Assembly: GCA_021186555.1 (NCBI GenBank)
Contig: JAJKFL010000004.1
Span: 40,220,351 to 40,284,350, forward strand
From: Reticulitermes speratus
Lineage: Eukaryota; Arthropoda; Insecta; Blattodea; Rhinotermitidae
Direction: 5' to 3'
DNA: 64,000 bases
Shown piece after piece: positions 42,085 to 54,648 of this stretch. Position 1 is the stretch's first letter. Every line of letters begins with the position of its first letter. A program made the position numbers and the translations under genes. Below the pieces are notes generated by a model. That model did not search any database and was not told the origin of the DNA. It saw only the letters and a list, made by a program, of their open reading frames with translations.

Positions 42085-43812
42085 GTAAAATATTGAGATA
42101 TGAATTTGTCTTGAATCTCGTTGTGTCCTGTTTTTGTTTGCATTGGATGTGTTGGGTTTGTAATGACATGTCTGTATGTGTTTTAATAGTTTGGTAATTT
42201 GAGCTTGCTTGTATGGCTCATTTTGGTGTTTTGGTCTTAAATCTTGGTCATATATGTATTGGGTATATTGGGTACAGACACTAGTGTTACCAGTTACAAG
42301 CAGCTATTTACAGAAATGTGCAGTATGCATGGTATGTTGGAAAACTGAGAACATGCTGAAGTTTTGGTCATTGTAATTCAGTAGATTCCTGGATAAGTAA
42401 ACACTGCAAATGATTGCAGCAAACAAGCGTTAATTTGATGTAACACACTGACCTGAAACGTGGATGCTGACTCGTGGGGAAGAGGAGCAGTGGCGATTGC
42501 TGTGCTGCCTGTTGCCAATTCAGTGTGAGGGTAGTGTGATGTGTGATATTTTAGAAAATATCTTCATTGTACTCTTCCCATTAGTGATAGATTACATCTG
42601 ATACACTCGGGGTAACGGTCATATCCCTTGTGTAAAAATTGCTTCACAGGAATATGGACGCTGACCCAAGTGTTAGGATTGTTCACGACTGTTACCAAGA
42701 GGGTGTAGCTATATGGCCTCAACGTCAGCTGTGTAGTGACGTAGGATGTTGTGAGGTAAAGTACAAAGAAAGTATTAACCACTTTAAATGAGAGTTGTCT
42801 GGTTAGTGTATTGTAGCTGTATTGTGACATGCATGTTTTTTTTAATACAATATCTGGCAGCAGTTATTAACTGAATGTTATTTAATGTGTATGTTTTGCA
42901 GAGAGTATCTCTGACCACCACTCTGAACACTGCATGGTGGGTGGCATGATTGAACACTGCAGGAAGAATGTCGGCCACCTTGCAGTGAATGGTCTGGTAA
43001 TAAGAATCACTCTGTGTATGTTCAAGATTTTTACTGAAGACTTTTTGGTTACTGGTGATTTCTTCTGTTTTTATGATGCAATCCTGGTTGAGTGTGTGTG
43101 TACTTTGTGTGTTACTATGTTCAGTTGTGCCTTGTGTATAAGTTTGTTAATACAGAGACGTCATGTATACAGTATTGTATTTGTTTGTGCTGTAAATTAT
43201 GTACCTGGACGGAACCTTGGTAAATGTCTTGCACTTTGGTACAGTAACGCTGTTGTTGGATGTTGAAATTCAGTGTAAATAATAAGGTTGCTGTGTGTAT
43301 CTGTTGTGTTGAGGGATTTGTGTCACGGCCAGTTATTGTGCTGTCAAGAGTGCTGCTGAAAATGTTGCAACATGTATAATGTAGGACAGAACAGCCGTCG
43401 GTGGTACATCTTTACAATGCGTGGGAGTCATCCTAATATATTTTTTTTTAATGATCTCTCTTCAATTTACAAATTGTTCGTAACGAAAGGACCACTTGGA
43501 AGGTCTCGGTTCAGATGGGAGGGTAATACTTAACTGGATGTTGAAGAAGCATAAGGCATGTTATGGACTGGAATAATTTATATCAGGATAGGGAAAAGGG
43601 ATGGGTTCTTGAAAATTTCGGACTAACGTATGAAATGTTAGCTTATAAAAGACAAACCCTGCTGTGTGGAATTATACAGACATTTTGTATGTTCTGTCTG
43701 ACGTGGCTGACTAGTATGAATGTCATCCTAGTCACGTTTATGTTGTCTCGCAGGCAGTACCAGGATGTATACAAATATTTGTCCTGTTATATTGTGGTTG
43801 TGTTATTGATGT

Positions 43813-44061
43813 GACCAACTGCAATATGTGACCAACTGCAATAAGTCACCAACTGCAATATGTGAGCAACTGCAATATGTGAGCAACTGCAATATGTGAG
43901 CAACTGCAATATGTGACCAACTGCAATATGTGACCAACTGCAATATGTGAGCAACTGCAATATGTGAGCAACTGCAATATGTGAGCAACTGCAATATGTG
44001 AGCAACTGCAATATGTGACCAACTGCAATATGTGACCAACTGCAATATGTGACCAACTGAT
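43813..44061. repeat. minisatellite, 17-bp unit, about 14 copies
   Basis: Units GASCAACTGCAATATGT. The single ancestral unit is visible at 41715 and 49881. An identical array lies at 46831-47079 in the second 3-kb repeat. Confidence 0.95.
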
Positions 44062-44238
44062 GAGAAATAGTGTAGCTGTACAGGAGGAGGGGGAATTTTG
44101 TTCCAGCACTGCAGAAAATTGTGAAAGTGGATGTACCAAGAATTGCAGCTTCTGCTGTTGTCTTGGTTTTGTGATTGAGTGTTGTGTGTTATATTTGTTA
44201 CGCTGAAGATAGCAAGCAGCCTGTAATTTGCACTGTAG

Positions 44239-44256
44239 AAGTGAACAAAATTTAGT
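44239..44256 (+). pseudogene. RpL3 exon 3 remnant (first 12 nt) in 3-kb repeat 1
   Basis: CACTGTAG acceptor context followed by AAGTGAACAAAA, then directly intron-like sequence: the exon body is deleted. The same remnant is at 47257 in repeat 2. Confidence 0.7.
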
Positions 44257-46830
44257 AAGAAAATGAAGAGGGGTTTAAAATTTTTTATATATACAGTTTG
44301 AAATTTTAGCTTTTTATGGATTTGCTTTCTGTGAATTTGGTGAGAAATTCTAATGGATGGAATGTATATGTCGTTTGAAGTTTGTTTTTAATTCAAGGAA
44401 TATAACAGTTGTGATCACCAGGCACGACTGTTGCCGTTATTTGTGTGACACAGAAAATGTGGGCACACTGATGAGTAATGGAATTAAACATGAATTTGGG
44501 TGAAAGGTTCGTTGTGCATTTTAATGCAGGTTTTTTTGCAGCATTCTGTTATTGAATTTTGTTATCTTGATTTATGGAAATTCTGATGCATAGCGAGTGA
44601 TGATTTAGTAGTGTGGTTACTTTCTGATTCATATTGAAGAAACTATTATGGGGTTGATTGAGGCAGAAATTGTATTGTCTTATCTGTGACTCATCTTTCT
44701 AGGTAAAAATGGTAACAGCACTTTGTATTGTGTTTTTGTTACTGTGCTGTGCTGTAATATAGATGAAAATCCAGGGTGGTGATTGCTGTGCTGCCTGTTG
44801 CCAATTCAGTGGGGGGGGGGGGGGTTGTAGTGGGATATTTTAGAAAATACCTTCTTTCAACTCTTCTGACTAGTGTTAGATTACATCTGAGACACTCAGG
44901 GGAACGGCCATATCCCTTGTGTAATAAATTCGTTCACAGTGATATGGACGTTCCCCTGAGTGTTAGGATTTTTCACAGCTGTTGCCAAGAGGATTTAGCT
45001 ATATGGACTCGACATACTGTGTAGTGACGTATGATGTTTTGAAAATATCTTTGTTCAGCTCTTCTCATTAGTGATTACATCTTACACACTCAGGTGAACG
45101 GCCATATCCCTTGTGTAATAAATTCGTTCACAGTGATATGGTCGTTCACCTGGGTGTTAGGTTTGTTCACAGCTGTTACCAAGATGATGTAGCTACATGG
45201 ACTTGACATAAGTTGTGTAGTTACATAGGATTTTGTAGATACAGTACGAAGAAAATTTTACCACTTTAAATCAGACGTGTGTGTAGGTGTATTGTGGAAC
45301 ACATTGTTTAATGCTTCAACACTTATTTACAGAATAATATTTTAATGTGTATGATGTGCAGAAAATATCTGTTACTGCCAGTGTGATAATTGTGGGGTGA
45401 GCAGCATGTTTGGACGCTGCATCAGGAATATTGCACACTCTACAGTGAATGGTGTGGTAATAAGAAATAACACTCGGTACGTATAAAAATTGTACAGGAA
45501 GACTTTTTGGTTAGTGGTGATTGCTTCTGTTTTTATGATGTAATCCTGGTTGAATCTGTGTGTACTGTATGTGTTACTATGTTCAGTTGTGCCTTGTGTA
45601 TAAGTTGATACACTCTTGATACACTCGGGGTAACGGTCATATCCCTTGTGTACTAAATTGCTTCACAGGAATATGGACGATGACCCAAGTGTTAGGATTG
45701 TTCACGACTGTTACCAAGAGGGTGTAGCTGTATGGCCTCAACGTCAGCTGTGTAGTGACGTAGGATGTTGTGAGGTAAAGTACAAAGAAAGTATTAACCA
45801 CTTTAAATGATAGTTGTCTGTTTAGTGTATTGTAGCTGTATTGTGACATGCATGTTTTTTTAATACAATATCTGGCAGCAGTTATTAACTGAATGTTATT
45901 TAATGTGTATGTTTTGCAGAGAGTATCTCTGACCACCACTCTGAACACTGCATGGTGGGTGGCATGATTGAACACTGCAGGAAGAATGTCGGCCACCTTG
46001 CAGTGAATGGTCTGGTAATAAGAATCACTCTGTGTATGTTCAAGATTTTTACTGAAGACTTTTTGGTTACTGGTGATTTCTTCTGTTTTTATGATGCAAT
46101 CCTGGTTGAGTGTGTGTGTACTTTGTGTGTTACTATGTTCAGTTGTGCCTTGTGTATAAGTTTGTTAATACAGAGACGTCATGTATACAGTATTGTATTT
46201 GTTTGTGCTGTAAATTATGTACCTGGACGGAACCTTGGTAAATGTCTTGCACTTTGGTACAGTAACGCTGTTGTTGGATGTTGAAATTCAGTGTAAATAA
46301 TAAGGTTGCTGTGTGTATCTGTTGTGTTGAGGGATTTGTGTCACGGCCAGTTATTGTGCTGTCAAGAGTGCTGCTGAAAATGTTGCAACATGTATAATGT
46401 AGGACAGAACAGCCGTCGGTGGTACATCTTTACAATGCGTGGGAGTCATCCTAATATATTTTTTTTTAATGATCTCTCTTCAATTTACAAATTGTTCGTA
46501 ACGAAAGGACCACTTGGAAGGTCTCGGTTCAGATGGGAGGGTAATACTTAACTGGATGTTGAAGAAGCATAAGGCATGTTATGGACTGGAATAATTTATA
46601 TCAGGATAGGGAAAAGGGATGGGTTCTTGAAAATTTCGGACTAACGTATGAAATGTTAGCTTATAAAAGACAAACCCTGCTGTGTGGAATTATACAGACA
46701 TTTTGTATGTTCTGTCTGACGTGGCTGACTAGTATGAATGTCATCCTAGTCACGTTTATGTTGTCTCGCAGGCAGTACCAGGATGTATACAAATATTTGT
46801 CCTGTTATATTGTGGTTGTGTTATTGATGT

Positions 46831-47079
46831 GACCAACTGCAATATGTGACCAACTGCAATAAGTCACCAACTGCAATATGTGAGCAACTGCAATATGTGA
46901 GCAACTGCAATATGTGAGCAACTGCAATATGTGACCAACTGCAATATGTGACCAACTGCAATATGTGAGCAACTGCAATATGTGAGCAACTGCAATATGT
47001 GAGCAACTGCAATATGTGAGCAACTGCAATATGTGACCAACTGCAATATGTGACCAACTGCAATATGTGACCAACTGAT
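46831..47079. repeat. minisatellite, 17-bp unit, second array
   Basis: Copy of the array at 43813-44061, exactly 3,018 bp away and apparently identical. Confidence 0.95.
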
Positions 47080-50071
47080 GAGAAATAGTGTAGCTGTACA
47101 GGAGGAGGGGGAATTTTGTTCCAGCACTGCAGAAAATTGTGAAAGTGGATGTACCAAGAATTGCAGCTTCTGCTGTTGTCTTGGTTTTGTGATTGAGTGT
47201 TGTGTGTTATATTTGTTACGCTGAAGATAGCAAGCAGCCTGTAATTTGCACTGTAGAAGTGAACAAAATTTAGTAAGAAAATGAAGAGGGGTTTAAAATT
47301 TTTTTATATATACAGTTTGAAATTTTAGCTTTTTATGGATTTGCTTTCTGTGAATTTGGTGAGAAATTCTAATGGATGGAATGTATATGTCGTTTGAAGT
47401 TTGTTTTTAATTCAAGGAATATAACAGTTGTGATCACCAGGCACGACTGTTGCCGTTATTTGTGTGACACAGAAAATGTGGGCACACTGATGAGTAATGG
47501 AATTAAACATGAATTTGGGTGAAAGGTTCGTTGTGCATTTTAATGCAGGTTTTTTGCAGCATTCTGTTATTGAATTTTGTTATCTTGATTTATGGAAATT
47601 CTGATGCATAGCGAGTGATGATTTAGTAGTGTGGTTACTTTCTGATTCATATTGAAGAAACTATTATGGGGTTGATTGAGGCAGAAATTGTATTGTCTTA
47701 TCTGTGACTCATCTTTCTAGGTAAAAATGGTAACAGCACTTTGTATTGTGTTTTTGTTACTGTGCTGTGCTGTAATATAGATGAAAATCCAGGGTGGTGA
47801 TTGCTGTGCTGCCTGTTGCCAATTCAGTGGGGGGGGGGGGGGGTGTAGTGGGATATTTTTAGAAAATACCTTCTTTCAACTCTTCTGACTAGTGTTAGAT
47901 TACATCTGAGACACTCAGGGGAACGGCCATATCCCTTGTGTAATAAATTCGTTCACAGTGATATGGACGTTCCCTGAGTGTTAGGATTTTTCACAGCTGT
48001 TGCCAAGAGGATTTAGCTATATGGACTCGACATACTGTGTAGTGACGTATGATGTTTTGAAAATATCTTTGTTCAGCTCTTCTCATTAGTGATTACATCT
48101 TACACACTCAGGTGAACGGCCATATCCCTTGTGTAATAAATTCGTTCACAGTGATATGGTCGTTCACCTGGGTGTTAGGTTTGTTCACAGCTGTTACCAA
48201 GATGATGTAGCTACATGGACTTGACATAAGTTGTGTAGTTACATAGGATTTTGTAGATACAGTACGAAGAAAATTTTACCACTTTAAATCAGACGTGTGT
48301 GTAGGTGTATTGTGGAACACATTGTTTAATGCTTCAACACTTATTTACAGAATAATATTTTAATGTGTATGATGTGCAGAAAATATCTGTTACTGCCAGT
48401 GTGATAATTGTGGGGTGAGCAGCATGTTTGGACGCTGCATCAGGAATATTGCACACTCTACAGTGAATGGTGTGGTAATAAGAAATAACACCTCGGTACG
48501 TATAAAAATTGTACAGGAAGACTTTTTGGTTAGTGGTGATTGCTTCTGTTTTTATGATGTAATCCTGGTTGAATCTGTGTGTACTGTATGTGTTACTATG
48601 TTCAGTTGTGCCTTGTGTATAAGTTGATACACTCTTGATACACTCGGGGTAACGGTCATATCCCTTGTGTACTAAATTGCTTCACAGGAATATGGACGAT
48701 GACCCAAGTGTTAGGATTGTTCACGACTGTTACCAAGAGGGTGTAGCTGTATGGCCTCAACGTCAGCTGTGTAGTGACGTAGGATGTTGTGAGGTAAAGT
48801 ACAAAGAAAGTATTAACCACTTTAAATGATAGTTGTCTGTTTAGTGTATTGTAGCTGTATTGTGACATGCATGTTTTTTTAATACAATATCTGGCAGCAG
48901 TTATTAACTGAATGTTATTTAATGTGTATGTTTTGCAGAGAGTATCTCTGACCACCACTCTGAACACTGCATGGTGGGTGGCATGATTGAACACTGCAGG
49001 AAGAATGTCGGCCACCTTGCAGTGAATAGTCTGGTAATAAGAATCACTTTGTATATGTTCAAGATTTTTACTGAAGACTTTTTTGTTACTGGTGATTGCT
49101 TCTGTTTTTATGATGCAATCCTGGTTGAATGTGTGTACTTTGTGTGTTACTATGTTCAGTTGTGCCTTGTGTATAAGTTTGTTAATACAGAGACGTCATG
49201 TATACAGTATTGTATTTGTTTGTGCTGTAAATTATGTACCTGGACGGAACCTTGGTAAATGTCTTGCACTTTGGTACAGTAACGCTGTTGTTGGATGTTG
49301 AAATTCAGTGTAAATAATAAGGTTGCTGTGTGTATCTGTTGTGTTGAGGAATTTGTGTCACGGACAGTTATTGTGCTGGCAAGAGTGCTGCTGAAAATGT
49401 TGCAACATGCATAATGTTGGACACATCAACCATCAGTGTAACATTTTGACAATGTCTGGAGTCATTCTAGCAATTTTTTTAAAAAATCACCTGTGTTCAT
49501 TTCACAAAGTGTTCATAACGAAAGAAGCACTTGGAAGATCTGGGTTTAGTGTCATTAGTAATATGGAAGTGCATCTTAGAGAAGTATAATGGGGTGGTAT
49601 GGACTGGATTAATTTTCCTCAGGATAAGGAAAAAGGACAGTCTATTCTGAACATAGTTGTAAACTTTTGGGTTCTTTAAAGTTTCAGAATAGCCTATGAA
49701 ATGTTAGATTATCAAAGACAACTCTGCTTCATGGAGTTGTAGGGACGGAGATCGTTTGCTGGATCTGATGTGGCACACTAGTTTCAATATCCTCCCAGTC
49801 ACATTTATGTTGTCTCACAAGTAGTTCCAGGATGTACAGAAGTGTTTTGCCTGTGAAATTGTTGTTGTGTTGTTGATATGACCAACTGCAATATGTGCGC
49901 AATTGACAAGAAATAGAGTAGCTGTACAGTAGGAAGGGAAATTTTGTTTCAGCATTGCAGGAAATTCCGAGACTTGATATGCCAAGAATTGCAGCTTCTG
50001 CTGTTTTCTTGGTTTTGTGATTGAGTGTTGTGTGGCTGTAGATAGCAAGCAGCCTGTAATTTGCATTGTAG

Positions 50072-50240
50072 AGGTGAAGAGAGGGGAGGTGCTGGAGGCT
50101 GTCACAATTCTGGAGTCTGCACCAATGGTGGTCATCGCAGTTGTTGGGTACATTGAGACGCTTCACAGGATGCGTGCTGTGAAGACTGTGTGGGCTGAGC
50201 ATTCGTCGGAGGACTGCAGACGCAGATTCTGTAAGAACTG
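50072..50240 (+). pseudogene. RpL3 exon 3 copy b
   Basis: 169 nt, open, with acceptor TTGTAG and donor GGTAAAA. Reads VKRGEVLEAVTILESAPMVV to RRRFCKN. Compared with true exon 3, I count about 15 replaced codons and about 13 silent changes by eye. Confidence 0.85.
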
Positions 50241-50974
50241 GTAAAATATTGAGCTTTGAATATCTTGAATCTCGGTGTGTCCTGATTTTGTTTGCATTGG
50301 ATGTGTTGGGTTTGTAATGAGATGTCTGTATGTGTTTTAATAGTTTGGTAATTTGAGCTTGCTTGTATGGCTCATTTTGGTGTTTTGGTCTTAAATCTTG
50401 GTCATATATGTATTGGGTATATTGGGTACAGACACTAGTGTTACCAGTTACAAGCAGCTATTTACAGAAATGTGCAGTATGCATGGTATGTTGGAAAACT
50501 GAGAACATGCTGAAGTTTTGGTCATTGTAATTGTTAGATTCCTGGATAAGTAAACACTGCAAATGATTGCAGCAAACAAGCGTTAATTTGATGTAACACA
50601 CTGACCTGAAACGTGGATGCTGACTCGTGGGGAAGACGGGCAGTGGCGGTTGCTGTGCTGCCTGTTGCCAATTCATTGTGAGGGTAGTGTGATGTGTGAT
50701 ATTGTAGAAAATATCTTCATTGTACTCTTCCCATTAGTGATAGATTACATCTGATACACTCGGGTGAGCGGCCATATTCCTTGTGTACTAAATTGCTTCA
50801 CATGAATATTGACGCTGACCCAAGTGTTAGGATTGTTCACAACTGTTGCCAAGAGGGTGTAGCTATATGGCCTCAACGTCAGCTGTGTAGTGACGTAGGA
50901 TGTTGTGAGGTAAAGTACAAAGAAAGTATTAACCACTTTAAATGAGACTTGTCTGTTTAGTGTATTGTAGCTGT

Positions 50975-51474
50975 TGTACCGGGAAATATTTTCCCAGTAC
51001 CTTATTTGGTATCCCTGCCCTGGCCTGCGGTGCGCATCGTTCCTTTCCTCCCCTCTACTATTTCCCTCCTACACCGAGTTTTCCTTATGGGTACGCAGGT
51101 TGTATTTTGTTACTCTGATCCTGCGCTGACCTGGGGAAACATCAAAATTACGTCTCGGCTGTGCTTCTAAATTCCGTCTGGCGAGGCAGCCAGGGTTGGA
51201 GTCCCTTCCCTGGTGCCGTGGTTCCGTCATGGCAGCTTTCTTTGGGTTTCAGTCCCACGGTACCAGGAAGGTACTTTGGTTTGGTACGTATGGGCCAATA
51301 ATTATTATTTTGTTAGTCACATGTGGCACTTTGTGCGCAGAGTTATTTTATGTAAGATGTATTTGTCGTAATCATGTTGTTTTTTATAATATATTTTCAT
51401 TTATTCTGTGGATTTTGTTGTGTTGCTACCCTGAACCCAAAACTGAAGGACCCAGTGCGTGGGTGGGTAGTGCA
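50975..51474. mobile_element. solo LTR, 500 bp
   Basis: Begins TGTACCGGGAAAT and ends GGGTAGTGCA (TG...CA), with 4-bp target duplication CTGT at 50971-50974 and 51475-51478. Related repeats without it (48857, 45837) read straight through AGCTGTATTGTGAC. More GC-rich than its surroundings. A 4-6-bp TSD suits LTR retrotransposons; no internal genes remain. Confidence 0.88.
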
Positions 51475-52691
51475 CTGTATTGTGACATGCATGTTTTTTT
51501 AATACAATATCTGGCAGCAGTTATTAACTGAATGTTATTTAATGTGTATGTTTTGCAGAGAGTATCTCTGACCACCACTCTGAACACTGCATGGTGGGTG
51601 GCATGATTGAACACTGCAGGAAGAATGTCGGCCACCTTGCAGTGAATAGTCTGGTAATAAGAATCACTTTGTATATGTTCAAGATTTTTACTGAAGACTT
51701 TTTGGTTACTGGTGATTGCTTCTGTTTTTATGATGCAATCCTGGTTGAATGTGTGTACTTTGTGTGTTACTATGTTCAGTTGTGCCTTGTGTATAAGTTT
51801 GTTAATACAGAGACGTCATGTATACAGTATTGTATTTGTTTGTGCTGTAAATTATGTACCTGGACGGAACCTTGGTAAATGTCTTGCACTTTGGTATTTT
51901 AACGCTGTGGTTGGATGTTGAAATTCAGTGTAAATAATAAGGTTGCTGTGTGTATCTGTTGTGTTGAGGGATTTGTGTCACGGCCAGTTATTGTGCTGGC
52001 AAGAGTGCTGCTGAAAATGTTGCAACATGTATAATGTTGGACACAGCAACCATCAGTGTAACGTTTTGACAATGTCTGGAGTCATTCTAGCAATTTTTTT
52101 AAAAAATCACCTGTGTTCATTTCACAAAGTGTTCATAACGAAAGAAGCACTTGGAAGATCTGGGTTTAGTGTCATTAGTAATATGGAAGTGCATCTTAGA
52201 GAAGTATAATGGGGTGGTATGGACTGGATTAATTTTCCTCAGGATAAGGAAAAAGGACAGTCTATTCTGAACATAGTTGTAAACTTTTGGGTTCTTTAAA
52301 GTTTCAGAGTAGCCTATGAAATGTTAGATTATCAAAGACAACTCTGCTTCATGGAGTTGTAGGGACGGAGATCGTTTGCTAGATCTGATGTGGCACACTA
52401 GTTTCAATATCCTCCCAGTCACATTTATGTTGTCTCACAAGTAGTTCCAGGATGTACAGAAGTGTTTTGCCTGTGAAATTGTGGTTGTGTTGTTGATGTG
52501 ACCAACTGCAATATGTGCGCAATTGACAAGAAATAGAGTAGCTGTACAGTAGGAAGGGAAATTTTGTTTCAGCATTGCAGGAAATTCCGAGACTTGATAT
52601 GCCAAGAATTGCAGCTTCTGCTGTTTTCTTGGTTTTGTGATTGAGTGTTGTGTGGCTGTAGATAGCAAGCAGCCTGTAATTTGCATTGTAG

Positions 52692-52860
52692 AGGTGAAGA
52701 GAGGGGAGGTGCTGGAGGCTGTCACAATTCTGGAGTCTGCACCAATGGTGGTCATCGCAGTTGTTGGGTACATTGAGACGCTTCACAGGATGCGTGCTGT
52801 GAAGACTGTGTGGGCTGAGCATTCGTCGGAGGACTGCAGACGCAGATTCTGTAAAAACTG
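52692..52860 (+). pseudogene. RpL3 exon 3 copy c
   Basis: Copy of exon 3b at an offset of 2,620 bp, with the same peptide (VKRGEVLEAVTILESAPMVV...). Open, 169 nt, splice sites kept. The 2.6-kb tandem pair (48.97-50.24 and 51.59-52.86 kb) is nearly identical. Confidence 0.85.
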
Positions 52861-52956
52861 GTAAAATATTGAGCTTTGAATATCTTGAATCTCGGTGTGT
52901 CCTGATTTTGTTTGCATTGTTTGCTTTGTAATGAGATGTCTGTATGCACCTTGATT

Positions 52957-53217
52957 TCAGGCTTCCACCTCGATGTTGATGAGATCTGCTCTCTTCTGGG
53001 ATATTATGCGGCGTCGTGTGGTAATTGTTTACTGGCGCTTCGGGACAATGTATCAGTCCCACCTTCAAGGGTTAAGAGTCTGAGGACTCTTGACCCTTGA
53101 AGTTGGGACCGGGGGGACTCTTGATGCTTGAAGATGGGACTGATACGTTGTCCCGAAGCGCCGGTAAACAATTTCCACACGACGCCGCATAATATTCCGG
53201 AAGAGCACAGATCTCAT
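52957..53217. mobile_element. foldback element, third subfamily
   Basis: Arms GAGATCTGCTCTCTTCTGGG and the complement at about 53195-53217; CGGCGTCGTGTGGTAATTG and TTCGGGACAATGTATCAGT match the 38.8-kb element. The reverse strand carries TTGAAGGTGGGAC...GTCCCGAAGC, a degenerate hammerhead-like helix. Confidence 0.7.
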
Positions 53218-53240
53218 GTCAGTATGTGTTTTCATTCATT

Positions 53241-53553
53241 CATTCTGCAGTCTGTCTTACGACAGGTCCGTAGCCTCTTCATTCTGCAGTCTGTCTTACG
53301 ACAGGTCCGTAGCCTCTTCATTCTGCAGTCTGTCTTACGACAGGTCCGTAGCCTCTTCATTCTGCAGTCTGTCTTACGACAGGTCCGTAGCCTCTTCATT
53401 CTGCAGTCTGTCTTACGACAGGTCCGTAGCCTCTTCATTCTGCAGTCTGTCTTACGACAGGTCCGTAGCCTCTTCATTCTGCAGTCTGTCTTACGACAGG
53501 TCCGTAGCCTCTTCATTCTGCAGTCTGTCTTACGACAGGTCCGTAGCCTCTTC
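53241..53553. repeat. minisatellite, 39-bp unit, 8 identical copies
   Basis: Units TCTGCAGTCTGTCTTACGAC plus AGGTCCGTAGCCTCTTCAT, no visible divergence. It forms the 3' end of the adjoining LINE fragment. Confidence 0.97.
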
Positions 53554-54110
53554 CAAAGCGAGTTCTCCACAGGGTGCGATCTAGTGCTTCCTCTTTCAAT
53601 TTCCAGTATCTTCTCTTTTCCTTAAGGTCATCCAGTAGCTACTCACGCCTTCTCCCTCGTCGTCCCGTCATTTCTATCCTTCCCTCTAACTTTCCTTCAA
53701 TCACATGTTTCAGAAGGCAGTTTCTACGCAAGATGTGACCAATCCAGTTAGCCTTTCTTCTTTTTATTGTATGTACGATATTCCTCTCCTCCTTGACTCT
53801 GTGTAATACTTCTTCATTTCTCACACGATCGGTCCAACTGATCTTCTCCATTCTTCTCCAGCACCACATTTCAAAACTTTCCAGATACTTCCGATCTGCT
53901 TTCCGAAGTGTCCACGTTTCAGCACCATACAAAGCTATACTCCAAATGTAGCACTTTACTAGTTTCTTCCTTAAATTTAATTCCAGTTTGCTGGTGAAAA
54001 TATTTTTCTTCTTGTTGAATGCTGTTTTTGCTTGTGTTTTCATAGTGTGTGGTAATTTCAACTTGCGTTTGTGGAACTCTTTTTTCAGTGTTTTGGTCTT
54101 GTGCATATAT
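53241..54110 (-). mobile_element. 5'-truncated LINE with amplified 3' terminal repeat
   Basis: Minus-strand ORF2 tail (LRKKLVKCYIWSIALYGAET, EMWCWRRMEKISWTDRV, KRRKANWIGHILRRNCLLKH) of an RTE-like non-LTR element from about 54106 to 53600. It ends in eight 39-bp units (53241-53553). The unit on the minus strand reads GGCTACGGACCTGTCGTAAG and so on, which in frame resembles the usual RGYGPVVRQT-type C-terminus of these elements. Confidence 0.8.
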
Positions 54111-54119
54111 ATTGGGTAT

Positions 54120-54212
54120 GAAATTAAATAAATAGACCAACTAATGCACTATTTGACTACTTTAATGTTAGTGTCTTTCTTATACAACCCTACACGGTGA
54201 TAACAATGTGAA
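54120..54212 (+). mobile_element. 92-bp remnant of a Penelope-like element
   Basis: Eleven-bp duplication ATATTGGGTAT at 54109-54119 and 54213-54223. Contains the arm start GACCAACTAATGCAC and the tail ACACGGTGATAACAATGTG seen in the 11.2-kb element. Sister repeats at 42253 and 50413 give the uninterrupted target. Confidence 0.75.
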
Positions 54213-54556
54213 ATATTGGGTATAGTTTGTCAATAAAATGGAAGAGTTTAAAGTGTTTCTGATGTACAGTAGCATTTTAGCTTTTTATGAATTTGCATTC
54301 TGTGTGCATTTGGTGAGAAATTCTAATGGATGAAATGTATAAATCTTTAACTTTGAAGAATATTTTAATTCATGGATTATAACAGTTGTGTTCACCTTGT
54401 TTAACTGTTGCCATTGGTTGTACCACTTTGGAAATGTCAGGGCACACTGGTGTACTGTGTACATGAATTTGGGCGAGAGGTTTGTTGTGCATTTTGATGC
54501 AGGTTTTTGCAGCATTCTGTTATGCAGCTTGTGATCTTGGTTTATGAAAATACTGA

Positions 54557-54648
54557 TCCACTGCCAGTGATGATTCATATATATATATATATGGTTAGTT
54601 TCTGATTCATGTTGAAGAAACTATTCTAGGGCGGTCTGAGGCAGTGAT
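54557..54648 (+). ncRNA. box C/D snoRNA candidate, copy in the second RpL3 locus
   Basis: The stem CACTGCC/GGCAGTG, box C GTGATGA, box D CTGA and the guide CTAGGGCGGT are unchanged from 27763-27850; only the internal (AT)n is longer. Confidence 0.7.

Larger units (their letters stand above)
42601..48637. repeat. tandem duplication, 3,018-bp unit, two full copies plus a partial third
   Basis: 42601-45618 and 45619-48637 are almost identical (differences mainly in G and T runs and a few bases); the third copy starts at 48638 and stays alignable to about 49400. The unit consists of RpL3 intron-2 sequence, LINE tail, a 17-bp minisatellite, an exon-3 remnant and part of intron 3. Confidence 0.9.

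Noticed and set aside
43787..47157. Several minus-strand open frames with HIAVAHILQLLTYCSCS repeats
   Set aside because: Products of the 17-bp minisatellite, not genes.
52379..53068. 229-codon minus-strand open frame
   Set aside because: Antisense of an RpL3 exon-3 copy and its flanks; composition and context show no independent gene.
53128..53625. 165-codon open frame with LFILQSVLRQVRS repeats
   Set aside because: 39-bp minisatellite; 39 is divisible by three, so it is open in several frames on both strands.
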